Assembly: GCA_023392285.1 (NCBI GenBank)
Contig: JAEVZK010000044.1
Span: 1 to 17,948 of the forward strand
DNA from: Armatimonadota bacterium
Lineage (GTDB): Bacteria > Armatimonadota > Fimbriimonadia > Fimbriimonadales > Fimbriimonadaceae
DNA: 17,948 bases
Direction of reading: 5' to 3'
The notes under the pieces were generated by a model that ran no database searches, was not told the DNA's origin, and was given only the letters and a program-made list of their open reading frames with translations. The stretch's first letter is position 1. Each line of letters begins with the position of its first letter. This document shows positions 8,012 through 14,466 of the stretch, one piece after another. A program made the position numbers and the translations under genes.

Positions 8012-8995
8012 ATGAATAAATTTATCTCAATGGCTGCGGTGGCTGGGCTCGCCGTGTTCGTTTACGCACAAGTAAGCGGTACCAGCATGCTCGCCAATTT
8101 CAGTAAGGCGCTCAACTCGGCCAAATCGGTCAGCGCGACTGTCAAGGCACAAGTCGTCAATGGCACGTCGTCTACCATCAAGGTCGATCTCGCGAAGCCC
8201 AATATGGCCCGCATCGAAACCTCGACTCAGTTGATCGTAGCCGACGGCAAGACGATCACCACCCTCGACAAGAGCGACAACACCTATTTTAAGAAGGACG
8301 AAACCGACAAGGATCTGAAGGAACTCTTTAAATCGGACGAGCTCCAGATGCTCGCGCCCTTCTTCGATGCTTCGGCCTACGCGAATCTCACCAGCAAGAC
8401 CGCAGGAACGAAGAACCGCAAGGGCGTCGCCTATAACGTCGTCGATGTCAACATGGACGGCAAGGGCAAGCGCATGATCTCCTTCTACCTCGATCCGAAG
8501 GATGGAGTCGCCCATGTTGCCGAAGTCAATCTCAAGATGACCGACAACACGACGACCACGATCATTTCCGCCGACGATCTCGCGATCAACGGCACCCAAG
8601 GCGCCGATCTGTTCGCGTTCAAAGCGCCTGAAAACGCTCGCGAACTCTCACTTGATGAGATGAACGCCGACACTTGGTACACCGATCTGGAAGAGGCCAA
8701 GGCGATCGCCAAGAAGACGAATAAGAAGATCTTTGTTGACTTTATGGCGACCTGGTGCGGCCCCTGCAAGATGCTCGATCGAGACGTTCTGCAGACCCCC
8801 GAGTTCAAAAAGCTGAGCAAGTTCTTCGTCTTCGCGCGCATCGATGTCGATGCCCAGCCTGCGGTTGCCAAGAACTACGGCATCACCGCGATGCCCACGC
8901 AGATGGTGCTCAATGCCGACGGCAGCGTCGTCTCCAAGACCGTAGGTTACGGCGGGCCGGACGTGTTCTACAACTGGATCAACGGCGCCAAGTAA
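8012..8995 (+). CDS. Secreted LolA/DUF2092-like protein fused to a thioredoxin domain
   Basis: A 327-residue predicted secreted protein. The ATG at 8012 has AGGAG 6 nt upstream and gives a signal peptide (MNKFISMAAVAGLAVFVYAQ). Residues about 25-205 are a beta-rich domain in the LolA/LppX/DUF2092 style (repeated strands, then 'ARIETSTQLIVADGKTITTL', typical of outer-membrane lipoprotein-sorting-like proteins). Residues about 215-327 are a thioredoxin fold with WCGPC at 248-252 and a cis-proline (AMPTQ, 293-297). CGPC is the classical reducing thioredoxin motif, in contrast to the CxxC forms more usual for oxidising periplasmic enzymes. The protein would act outside the cytoplasm on disulfides, perhaps of a lipid-associated partner; that is inference. 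A strong terminator follows, so it is probably transcribed alone. Confidence 0.85.
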   Translation: MNKFISMAAVAGLAVFVYAQVSGTSMLANFSKALNSAKSVSATVKAQVVNGTSSTIKVDLAKPNMARIETSTQLIVADGKTITTLDKSDNTYFKKDETDKDLKELFKSDELQMLAPFFDASAYANLTSKTAGTKNRKGVAYNVVDVNMDGKGKRMISFYLDPKDGVAHVAEVNLKMTDNTTTTIISADDLAINGTQGADLFAFKAPENARELSLDEMNADTWYTDLEEAKAIAKKTNKKIFVDFMATWCGPCKMLDRDVLQTPEFKKLSKFFVFARIDVDAQPAVAKNYGITAMPTQMVLNADGSVVSKTVGYGGPDVFYNWINGAK

Positions 8996-9014
8996 GGCGC
9001 TCTGATCGTTTCCC

Positions 9015-9048
9015 GAGTGCGGCGACTTCGTTGCCGCACTCATTTTTT
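9015..9048 (+). terminator. Rho-independent terminator after the thioredoxin-fusion gene
   Basis: GAGTGCGGC (9015-9023) pairs perfectly with GCCGCACTC (9033-9041) around a 9-nt loop, and is followed by A and six T residues (9043-9048). It begins 19 bases after the stop codon. Confidence 0.9.
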
Positions 9049-9103
9049 GAATAAAATCCGTCATGGCTGGCGGTATTCTGTACACGAGGGCGATCGGCCC
9101 TTC

Positions 9104-9153
9104 CTTCATTGGACGACCTTTGAAGAGACTCTTCCCCGCTGGGACGACTCGGC
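9104..9153 (+). promoter_or_regulatory. Guanidine-II (mini-ykkC) riboswitch
   Basis: Two hairpins each carry an ACGA tetraloop, the defining feature of the guanidine-II class, whose consensus is paired stem-loops with ACGR loops. P1 spans 9104-9125: GG/CC next to the loop (ACGA at 9113-9116), a TT/TT internal loop, then CTTCA pairing with TGAAG. P2 spans 9138-9153: GCTGGG pairs with CTCGGC, including two G-U wobbles, around ACGA at 9144-9147. The linker is 12 nt. P2 ends 8 bases before the GGAG-type ribosome-binding region (9162-9166) of a Gdx/SugE exporter gene, the classical target of this riboswitch. In known examples guanidine binding frees the Shine-Dalgarno and turns the exporter on. 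A possible -10 (TAAAAT, 9052-9057) lies upstream, but its -35 is weak. Confidence 0.82.
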
Positions 9154-9177
9154 CCTTTGAACGGAGCGAGTCGCGGT

Positions 9178-9498
9178 ATGTCCTGGTTTTATCTCACCTT
9201 AGCTGGCCTTCTCGAAGTTTGTTGGGCGTTCGGCCTCAAGCAAAGTGAGGGCTTCACACGCTTATTGCCTTCGGTCGTCACTGTCGTGTTCATGCTCGGA
9301 AGCTTTGGCCTTCTCTCACTTGCTCTCAGGCAACTGCCGATCGGCACCGCCTACGCCGTCTGGACGGGCATTGGAGCGATTGGAACCGCAATCGCCGGCA
9401 TCGTGTTTCTCGGCGAATCTAAGGATATTGCGAAGCTGTTCTGCATCGGGCTCATCGCCCTCGGCATTTTCGGCCTCAAGGTCACGTCGAAGGAGTGA
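9178..9498 (+). CDS. gdx: Guanidinium exporter Gdx (SugE type), SMR family
   Basis: A 106-residue, four-helix small multidrug resistance protein. SMR proteins form antiparallel dimers that exchange a cation for protons; the SugE/Gdx branch exports guanidinium. Key residues are present: E13 in GLLEV (the proton/substrate glutamate), W16, the GLKQSEGFTRL segment (19-29) typical of Gdx, Y59 and W62 in GTAYAVWTGIGA, and GIVFLGES (74-81). These match Gdx rather than EmrE/Qac members, which usually lack the GLK..GF signature. The ATG at 9178 matches the conserved family start (MSWFYLTLAG) and the 105-residue family length; an upstream TTG in frame would add seven unrelated residues. The guanidine-II riboswitch directly upstream supports guanidinium as the substrate. 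No carboxylase or hydrolase for guanidine breakdown is seen nearby. Confidence 0.93.
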   Translation: MSWFYLTLAGLLEVCWAFGLKQSEGFTRLLPSVVTVVFMLGSFGLLSLALRQLPIGTAYAVWTGIGAIGTAIAGIVFLGESKDIAKLFCIGLIALGIFGLKVTSKE

Positions 9499-9517
9499 AT
9501 CGAGCCGCGTTTGATGG

Positions 9518-9547
9518 CTCCGCCGCTTGGGGGGTGCGTCGTTCGGT
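9518..9547 (+). repeat. Left terminal inverted repeat of the IS1182 element
   Basis: Begins CTCCGCCGCTTGGGGG and matches the reverse complement of the right end with two mismatches (G/A at position 17 and C/G at position 27 of the repeat). Confidence 0.88.
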
Positions 9548-9587
9548 GTATTCAGAATCATTGAGAGGGATTTTTGATGAAGAGGGC

Positions 9588-10865
9588 TTACATGGCCGGG
9601 CTGAGATACGAGGCGCGGCAAGGCGATGAAGCGTGGAAACACCCGAAAAGCAGCTGCAAAAGGTCCTTTAGGACCTTTTGGAGGTTATGGGCGAGGCACT
9701 CTAGGATGAATTCGGCGCCAACCGCATTCAGACCCCGCAGCCTGAACCGGCGAAGGCCCTTGTTCCATTTCATCTGACCAAAAACGGTTTCAATTCCTGA
9801 GCTGCGCATGCGAAGGATGCGGCGACCCTCTGGCGAGCGGCACCGCTTGGCATTGCGTATCCTGGCCGCAGGATCGACTCCCTCGGGGTGACTTAGAACC
9901 TTGTATTTCGCCCCATGGCAGCCCGCCCGCTTGGGGCAGGCCGCGCATTCCCTAATATAGAGTTTGAGCGACTTCACGCCACGTCGCTGGAAACGGCCGT
10001 GATGCCGGAGCGCATGACCTTCGGGGCAGACGATCCGTCCCGCTTCGTCTAAATCCCAGAATTCAGCTTCGCCGCCGCGAGGAACGAGGTAGGAATCAAT
10101 CGCCCTGCTCTCCAGCATGGCCGCGTTTTCCGAACTCTCGTAGCCTTTGTCCGCAACGACAGAAGCCGGGCCTTCCCCGAGCGCTTCCTGAACAGAATCC
10201 ACCATCTTGGGAAGCTGCTTATAATCCGCAGCCGAATTGCTGACGCTCGCAGCCAGCACAACTCCGGTCTCGGCATCCACCGCCGCTTGCGCGTTGTAGC
10301 CGTTGATGTACCCCCGCCGGGTCTGAATCGTGCGGCAGTCGGGGTCCGCGCAGTCCTCGTTCTCAGCCTCCGAGAGAATCTTGCGCCATTGCTGAACATT
10401 GCCAGCGACCCGCGTTCCATCCACCGCCACCACGTTCCCCTTCACCATCCCGCGACCCCGGGCCAGGGTCAGTACCTGCGCGAAAATGCCGGGCAGAACC
10501 GGCTCCAGCCTGCGACGGAAACGGCAGATGGTGCGGTCGTCCGGAGCATGCGCTCCGCACAGATAGCGATAGCGAACATCGAAGCGACAATGCTCTTGAA
10601 TCCGGCGGGAACTCCGCTCACCGTCGATGAGCGCGTAAAGCAGCACCGCCAGCATCGCTCTAGGATCGTAGGCGTAGCCACCCTTATCTTCGTAAAGCTC
10701 TTCCGCCGCGCTCAGATCAAGGTGATCGATGATTGCCTTGAGCGAGCGGACTACATGACCTGTCGGAACCAACTCTTCCAGCGTTGGCGGCAAAAGCTCT
10801 GGCTGGTCGACGCTATGTTTCGGTTGACGAAACACACGGCTTTCACGAACGTGCTTGTTCCTCAC
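9588..10865 (-). CDS. IS1182-family DDE transposase
   Basis: A 425-residue transposase. The N-terminal DUF772-type domain spans about 40-120 (YDPRAMLAVLLYALIDGERS, SSRRIQEHCRFDVRYRYL, PDDRTICRFRRRL). The catalytic core has D149 (AVDGT), D239 (ADKGYES) and E359 (GIETVFGQMK), the DDE triad of the IS1182/IS5-like DDE_Tnp_1 fold. A cysteine-rich segment around 280-316 (CPEGH, CAACPKRAGC) is typical of the IS1182 family. GTG at 10865 is the start; no good Shine-Dalgarno precedes it. No frameshift or internal stop is seen and the gene sits between well-matched inverted repeats, so the element may be active or recently inserted. The length is slightly short for the family, where 450-550 residues is common. 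Confidence 0.93.
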   Translation of the reverse strand: MRNKHVRESRVFRQPKHSVDQPELLPPTLEELVPTGHVVRSLKAIIDHLDLSAAEELYEDKGGYAYDPRAMLAVLLYALIDGERSSRRIQEHCRFDVRYRYLCGAHAPDDRTICRFRRRLEPVLPGIFAQVLTLARGRGMVKGNVVAVDGTRVAGNVQQWRKILSEAENEDCADPDCRTIQTRRGYINGYNAQAAVDAETGVVLAASVSNSAADYKQLPKMVDSVQEALGEGPASVVADKGYESSENAAMLESRAIDSYLVPRGGEAEFWDLDEAGRIVCPEGHALRHHGRFQRRGVKSLKLYIRECAACPKRAGCHGAKYKVLSHPEGVDPAARIRNAKRCRSPEGRRILRMRSSGIETVFGQMKWNKGLRRFRLRGLNAVGAEFILECLAHNLQKVLKDLLQLLFGCFHASSPCRASYLSPAM

Positions 10866-10896
10866 AAATTAAGGACGGAGCAATGAAAGAAGACGA

Positions 10897-10926
10897 ACCC
10901 AACGACGCATCCCCCAAGCGGCGGAG
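10897..10926 (-). repeat. Right terminal inverted repeat of the IS1182 element
   Basis: Partner of the left repeat, 28 of 30 bases matching. Its outer end and the next six flanking bases (10915-10932) are identical over 18 bp to 16056-16073 in the leader of Rhs cassette B. Confidence 0.88.
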
Positions 10927-10937
10927 AGATTAAACTT

Positions 10938-11408
10938 TTACTTGCACCTCTTGAGTAATTGTAAGCGTATGTCATTGAGACGAGACGCGTTTGCAGCAAG
11001 TTTGTCAAGGTTAAAATGTTCGTCATCTTGCATACACTGTTCCAATAATCGCCGACTTTCGACTATAAGGTGATCACGTCCGCCAAAAGTTCCATGTTGT
11101 AGCTGCCGTGGACGAGACGGCAGTCGAACAGCTGGTCGCTTAATTTCAAGGTGATCTAAGATCTCGTTAGGCAGATGGTAAAGTGCTAGCTTAATACTGC
11201 TCGCGGCATGGCAGAACCGCTCAACATAATCTGCAAGAGAACATAAGCTCAGGCGAACGACGACCCATACTGCGATCTCAAGTGGCAGGATAAAGACATA
11301 AAATAAGACATCTAAAGGCAGGAGCGCATGAAGGAGCGCTCCTGCTCCGTAGGCGCACGGGACGTACACGACAACCGAAAGGTTGAGGTCTGCCCAATCA
11401 AACTTCAT
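10938..11408 (-). CDS. Candidate immunity protein of Rhs cassette D, two-helix membrane protein
   Basis: A 156-residue protein with no recognised family. The N-terminal third is hydrophobic, with two likely transmembrane helices (about 9-30 and 31-58) forming a hairpin, followed by a soluble, charged C-terminal part with leucine-rich helices (SRRLLEQCM, LDKLAANASRLNDIRLQLLK). Its ATG follows the stop codon of toxin cassette D by only 2 bases. In Rhs loci the gene immediately after the toxin tip encodes the cognate immunity protein; that position is the sole basis for the role. A membrane location would fit a toxin that acts at or crosses the inner membrane. It is more A/T-rich than the Rhs core DNA, as is usual for tip/immunity pairs. 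The IS1182 end follows 11 bases later. Confidence 0.6.
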   Translation of the reverse strand: MKFDWADLNLSVVVYVPCAYGAGALLHALLPLDVLFYVFILPLEIAVWVVVRLSLCSLADYVERFCHAASSIKLALYHLPNEILDHLEIKRPAVRLPSRPRQLQHGTFGGRDHLIVESRRLLEQCMQDDEHFNLDKLAANASRLNDIRLQLLKRCK

Positions 11409-11410
11409 AG

Positions 11411-12454
11411 CTATCGTATTTTAATAGGGCCATGGTGGATGATCTGCCCCCACCAACCCTGTGTAAACGAGTCAGGAGCAACTTCAAATGGCACAATAAA
11501 ACTACCTCTGCCTCCTACCAAGCGGTTGACCAGTGGTGGTACCGGTTTGGGCCACCCCCAGACATTACCTCCGCGACCAGGATTGATAATGCCACTTTCA
11601 GCTATACCATCGCTTCCAGCTTTCGTGGTGAGATGAAGGCCCTGAATCATGCCTCCGGCTCCTTCCTCAAGAGGCATAATGGCCTTTGCTAGCCAACTGA
11701 GACAGTATCCACTAGCCAATCCGATTAGACCGTCCGTTACTCCGTGGAGCCCAGCTTGGCCCCAGTTCACATCGCCATTTTGGGCAGCTTGATCCGCGGC
11801 GTCTCCGAGTCCTCCTCCGATTGCCACTCCTGCAGCGATCGCAGCAGGGTTACCTGCGCCAAGGATGCCGCCAGCGATTCCACCAAGAATGCCGCATACA
11901 ACTCGGCGCCAGCCAAGCCCCAATGGATCACTCGCAATCAAAGGCATGCTGCATGAGTAGACATACCAATTGCGACCATCCTGCGCCGGATCGCGGCTGA
12001 GGAAGCGACCCGTCGAAGAGTCGTAGTAGCGGTGGCCGAGGAGTTTTAGGCCGCTGTCGTTGTCCTCTTGATAACCGAAGGGGCCGGCGTAGCCGAAGGG
12101 GGAGGACCAGGTGCCGGTGCTGCTGGGTATGTTGCCGAATGCGTCGTAAACACGGGTGGCGGTGGCGCTCTTACTTGGGTTGGTTTGGGTATCTGTGTTC
12201 TTGATACCGCCGTGGAAGAAGGTGCTCGTGCTGCTTACGCGCTGAGATAGACCGGGCGTGTAGGCGTTCCATTCAACCGTTCGGGCATCAACGGATCTGT
12301 GAAACCTTCGCCTACACGTGAGTACATTCGGCGCTCCGGTAGGTGAATCCGATCCAGCGGAGCGGGAACGCAGCACGCCGGTGCTAAAAGGCCCAGGGTC
12401 AGAATGCGCGGTATAGGCGAGCTCTTTATGATGCCTATCATCAAAGAGCCGCAA
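11411..12454 (-). CDS. Rhs cassette D: decayed core with possible ART-like toxin tip
   Basis: The open frame has 347 residues, but core similarity resumes only at about residue 64 (AYTPGLSQRVSSTSTFFHGG). Residues 1-63 are frameshifted core: in another frame FTY, T.V and KV of the core are still legible, interrupted by a stop codon. The TTG start is therefore nominal. Residues 64-180 are good core, ending in PLIASDPLGL (171-180), an intact PxxxxDPxGL self-cleavage signature. The tip (181-347) has a glycine/alanine-rich hydrophobic stretch (183-216), perhaps for translocation, then LHLTTKAGSDGIAESGIINP (273-292) and VPFEVAPDSF. The H.TT..G..GI..SG.+.P pattern recalls ADP-ribosyltransferase-like toxins of the HYD1 or related groups, but the likeness is short. 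The gene is followed 2 bases later by a membrane immunity candidate. Confidence 0.6.
   Translation of the reverse strand: MRLFDDRHHKELAYTAHSDPGPFSTGVLRSRSAGSDSPTGAPNVLTCRRRFHRSVDARTVEWNAYTPGLSQRVSSTSTFFHGGIKNTDTQTNPSKSATATRVYDAFGNIPSSTGTWSSPFGYAGPFGYQEDNDSGLKLLGHRYYDSSTGRFLSRDPAQDGRNWYVYSCSMPLIASDPLGLGWRRVVCGILGGIAGGILGAGNPAAIAAGVAIGGGLGDAADQAAQNGDVNWGQAGLHGVTDGLIGLASGYCLSWLAKAIMPLEEGAGGMIQGLHLTTKAGSDGIAESGIINPGRGGNVWGWPKPVPPLVNRLVGGRGSFIVPFEVAPDSFTQGWWGQIIHHGPIKIR
12421..12449. other. 12-bp hairpin over the end of immunity gene C
   Basis: GCTCTTTATGAT (12421-12432) pairs with ATCAT-C-AAAGAGC (12437-12449) around a GCCT loop, with one bulged C. On the minus strand it covers the TGA stop of immunity gene C and the first bases of the degenerate cassette D leader. 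There is no U-tract, so it is not a standard terminator; it may stabilise the transcript or be a remnant of the leader hairpin. Confidence 0.5.
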
Positions 12455-12794
12455 ACTGCCTCCTATAGACGATCCTTCTGATTACTCTGGCCCGATCGAG
12501 CCCTAAAACAACATAGCCATATGATCGCCAGATACCAGAGCTACTCTTTTTTTGAATCGAAGATGCGTAGTAGCTCGAATGCGGAGAGGTTTGGCAATCC
12601 AGAAACTCGCTACAAGGGAAGATGATAGGGTCGAAATCCGAAGGAACTTTGCAAGCATCTATAGAAGTTCCTATGCAGGGCCTCCACTCTTTCAAAATCG
12701 CATCGTTGCGCGTAAACGTATAAAAGGTTGCAGCAGATAAAACCACTGCAAACGCTGTGATAGATATGAAACAAATTCTCTTTCGGAGCAGCAA
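12441..12794 (-). CDS. Candidate immunity protein of Rhs cassette C, membrane-anchored and cysteine-rich
   Basis: A 117-residue protein of unrecognised family. The start is TTG at 12794, immediately after the TAA stop of toxin cassette C. It is well supported by a GGAGGT Shine-Dalgarno (12803-12808) with 8-nt spacing, which lies inside the end of the toxin gene, so the two are translated together. The N-terminus is basic then hydrophobic (residues 1-27: LLRKRICFISITAFAVVLS), a signal peptide or signal anchor. The following region has four cysteines (C40, C48, C61, C67), suggesting disulfides outside the cytoplasm. This implies that toxin C acts in the periplasm or envelope. The immunity role is inferred from position. 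Confidence 0.6.
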   Translation of the reverse strand: MLLRKRICFISITAFAVVLSAATFYTFTRNDAILKEWRPCIGTSIDACKVPSDFDPIIFPCSEFLDCQTSPHSSYYASSIQKKSSSGIWRSYGYVVLGLDRARVIRRIVYRRQFAAL

Positions 12795-13862
12795 TTAGTT
12801 TGACCTCCAGAACTCCCAGCCAGGAAATACATATCGCTTCCTATTATGAAGATCTGCGCGCACCTTGTCTGCATTTGTTAACAGATTGGAATCATCGCTT
12901 GCGGTAGCTATAATATCTAATATCATATGAGCGAAGGAATTAGAGTTAGTTCCCCCGGTGAGACTATAATCCCATTTCGCATCTTTCCAGGCTTCAAGGG
13001 CGATTTCAATTTGGTGAAGTAAAGGGGCTACTGGCTTATTGTTTCCCGCTATAGGCCAACTCGAATTATCGTGAGAAGTTGGTGAGTCATAGTGTCCACC
13101 TCTATAGAGCCCAGATCTGCTTTTCACTTTTCCAGGATTCGTCAGAGATTCGATTCCATGACGCTCAGGTCCAGCACTAAATGCCCATGATACGCCAAAG
13201 GTCTTTGAACTGGGATTATTATCGGTGACAATAACGAACGAGTGTTGCGCATTATCGAGAACTTGATGCCAACCCAAACGAATCTCATATAGGCCGTGTG
13301 GATCACAACAGTGCACGGGGTTGTTGTCGCAATAGACATACCAATTCCGCCCCGCCATAGCCGGATCGCGGCTGAGGAAGCGACCCGTCGAAGAGTCGTA
13401 GTAGCGGTGGCCGAGGAGTTTGAGACCGCTGTCGCCGTCCTCCTGGTAGCCGAAGGAGCCGGCGTAGCCGAAGGGGGAGGACCAGGAGCCGGTGCTGCTG
13501 GCCACATTGCCAAAGGCGTCGTAGACACGAGTGGCGGTGATGCTCTTTGACGAGTTGGTCTGGGTGTCGGTGTTCTTGATGCCGCCGTGGAAGAACGTGC
13601 TCGTGCTGCTTATGCGTTGTGATAGCCCAGGCGGGTGGGCGGCGGAGCCGTTGCTCAGCACGGGCGCGGTGACGCCCGCACCGTCACGCTTGTAGGTGGC
13701 GGTTCCCGCAGAATCCACCTTGCCCACACGGGTATCGAGCCCGTTGTAGGATAAGGAGTTGGTCGCGGAATTGGGCACATGATGCCGGTAACGCTCTAGG
13801 AGCAAGTCTTTGTGCCTTGCAGGCTGGTCTTCGCGTGTTTCGGCTCTGCACTGGCCAACCAT
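12795..13862 (-). CDS. Rhs cassette C: shortened core with uncharacterised NSNSF-motif tip
   Basis: A 355-residue frame from ATG 13862. Residues 1-15 (MVGQCRAETREDQPA) align with VIAKRGAEARNGQER of cassette A. About 30 core residues are then missing, and good core resumes at SATNSLSYNGLDTRVG (32-47). A one-base indel in the join is compensated, so the frame stays open. The core ends in PVHCCDPHGL (182-191), an intact PxxxxDPxGL self-cleavage signature. The tip (192-355) has an AQHSFVIVTDN segment (205-215), IEIALEAWKDAKWDYSLTGG, and TNSNSFAHMIL (305-315). A histidine followed much later by NxNxF is the order seen in circularly permuted papain-like (LRAT/PPPDE) proteases, which have NCNxF; here Cys would be replaced by Ser307. 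The activity is unproven. The linked immunity candidate is envelope-directed. Confidence 0.7.
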   Translation of the reverse strand: MVGQCRAETREDQPARHKDLLLERYRHHVPNSATNSLSYNGLDTRVGKVDSAGTATYKRDGAGVTAPVLSNGSAAHPPGLSQRISSTSTFFHGGIKNTDTQTNSSKSITATRVYDAFGNVASSTGSWSSPFGYAGSFGYQEDGDSGLKLLGHRYYDSSTGRFLSRDPAMAGRNWYVYCDNNPVHCCDPHGLYEIRLGWHQVLDNAQHSFVIVTDNNPSSKTFGVSWAFSAGPERHGIESLTNPGKVKSRSGLYRGGHYDSPTSHDNSSWPIAGNNKPVAPLLHQIEIALEAWKDAKWDYSLTGGTNSNSFAHMILDIIATASDDSNLLTNADKVRADLHNRKRYVFPGWEFWRSN

Positions 13863-13914
13863 CTCTATCCTTCATTCTGAGCCCGGTTTCACTCCCTCAA
13901 CAAATTGCGAGAGC

Positions 13915-13950
13915 TCACCGCCGACTAAAGGTGGGACGGAGATCAAAAAA
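13915..13950 (-). repeat. Diverged cassette leader in front of cassette C
   Basis: On the minus strand TTTTGATCTCCGTCCCACC leads into CGGCGGTGAGCTCTCG. It aligns over its length with the leader of cassette A, including the starting TTTTGAT, the CCCAC/CCGCCAC region and the in-frame TGA at the same position, but the hairpin pairing is lost. It starts 6 bases after the stop of immunity gene B. Confidence 0.55.
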
Positions 13951-13956
13951 GAACAG

Positions 13957-14466
13957 TCAGCAAAGTAATGGCAAAATGAGCCTTTCGACCGCATCCGCCC
14001 TTTCGCCTACCATCGTTGCGGTTTTCGGCGTTGGCGGTAAAGGTCTAAAGCTGTCAGCATGCAGTATCGGCATGCACTCTGCCATGTCTCCTCCTTCTAG
14101 AAGTGTCTTCGACCACCACCTAAGCTCCGCAACGTAAGTTTCTACGGCTGCTATTGCGGACGGATTTACTGTGGTGGACAGAAATGCCGGAGGTATGTCC
14201 CCCACTATTACCCAGATGTAGGGAGGCATCTTAGGGTTGGATGAACAATCCACCAAATATAGTGCGAAGATCGGATCGATTTGCAACCGACCATACAGGA
14301 CTTCAATAGATCTCAGCCAACCAGCCTGTTTAATGAACGCTGTTGCACGAACAGGCAACTTTCTTTTGCTGTCAACCGGAGTCAATGGAAGAAGTGCTGT
14401 CTTGATCTCTACACACCTAGCCATTTCCGCTGCTATATTCGTTTGGAACCCCCAAGCTTTCCCCAT
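13957..14466 (-). CDS. Candidate immunity protein of Rhs cassette B
   Basis: A 169-residue soluble protein without signal peptide or membrane segment, as expected for an inhibitor of a cytoplasmic nuclease. The frame begins at ATG 14466, overlapping the end of the HNH toxin by 34 bases; a second ATG at 14424 (MARCVEIKTALLPL) lies 8 bases after the toxin stop and may be the true start. The central region reads LQIDPIFALYLVDCSSNPK, then WVIVGDIPPAFL and a C-terminal helix with ETYVAELRWWSKTLLEGG. The 'ALYLVD....WVIVGDIPPAFL...A....W' layout is loosely like DUF4826-type proteins, where a GDLPTDY motif occurs; I am not sure of that family. The immunity role comes from position. Confidence 0.6.
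   Translation of the reverse strand: MGKAWGFQTNIAAEMARCVEIKTALLPLTPVDSKRKLPVRATAFIKQAGWLRSIEVLYGRLQIDPIFALYLVDCSSNPKMPPYIWVIVGDIPPAFLSTTVNPSAIAAVETYVAELRWWSKTLLEGGDMAECMPILHADSFRPLPPTPKTATMVGERADAVERLILPLLC

Larger units (their letters stand above)
9518..10926. mobile_element. Complete IS1182-family insertion sequence
   Basis: A 1,409-bp element bounded by inverted repeats of at least 30 bp that match at 28 positions (9518-9547 against 10897-10926). It contains one transposase gene on the minus strand, apparently intact. No clear target-site duplication is visible; the flanks read GATGG on the left and AGATT on the right. It separates the gdx gene from the Rhs array, and its right end lies 11 bases from the last immunity gene of that array. 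Confidence 0.88.

Noticed and set aside
9157..9177. TTG start that would extend Gdx by seven residues
   Set aside because: The family begins at MSWFYL; the extension is only the ribosome-binding region read as protein.
9063..9248. Small plus-strand ORF before gdx
   Set aside because: It lies across both riboswitch hairpins and into gdx in another frame, with no recognisable protein features.
9513..9515. GAT on both sides of the IS as a target-site duplication
   Set aside because: The two GAT copies lie at different distances from the repeat ends, and three bases is too little to support a duplication.
10287..10886. 199-residue plus-strand ORF opposite the IS1182 transposase
   Set aside because: It is antisense to an intact, recognisable transposase and has no protein family features.
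13296..13550. Plus-strand Gly/Val/Ala-rich open frame, with similar ones at 12068-12250 and 15085-15294
   Set aside because: These are antisense shadows of the repeated Rhs core or of the Glu/Ala-rich spacer in cassette B; their composition follows from the real gene's codons.
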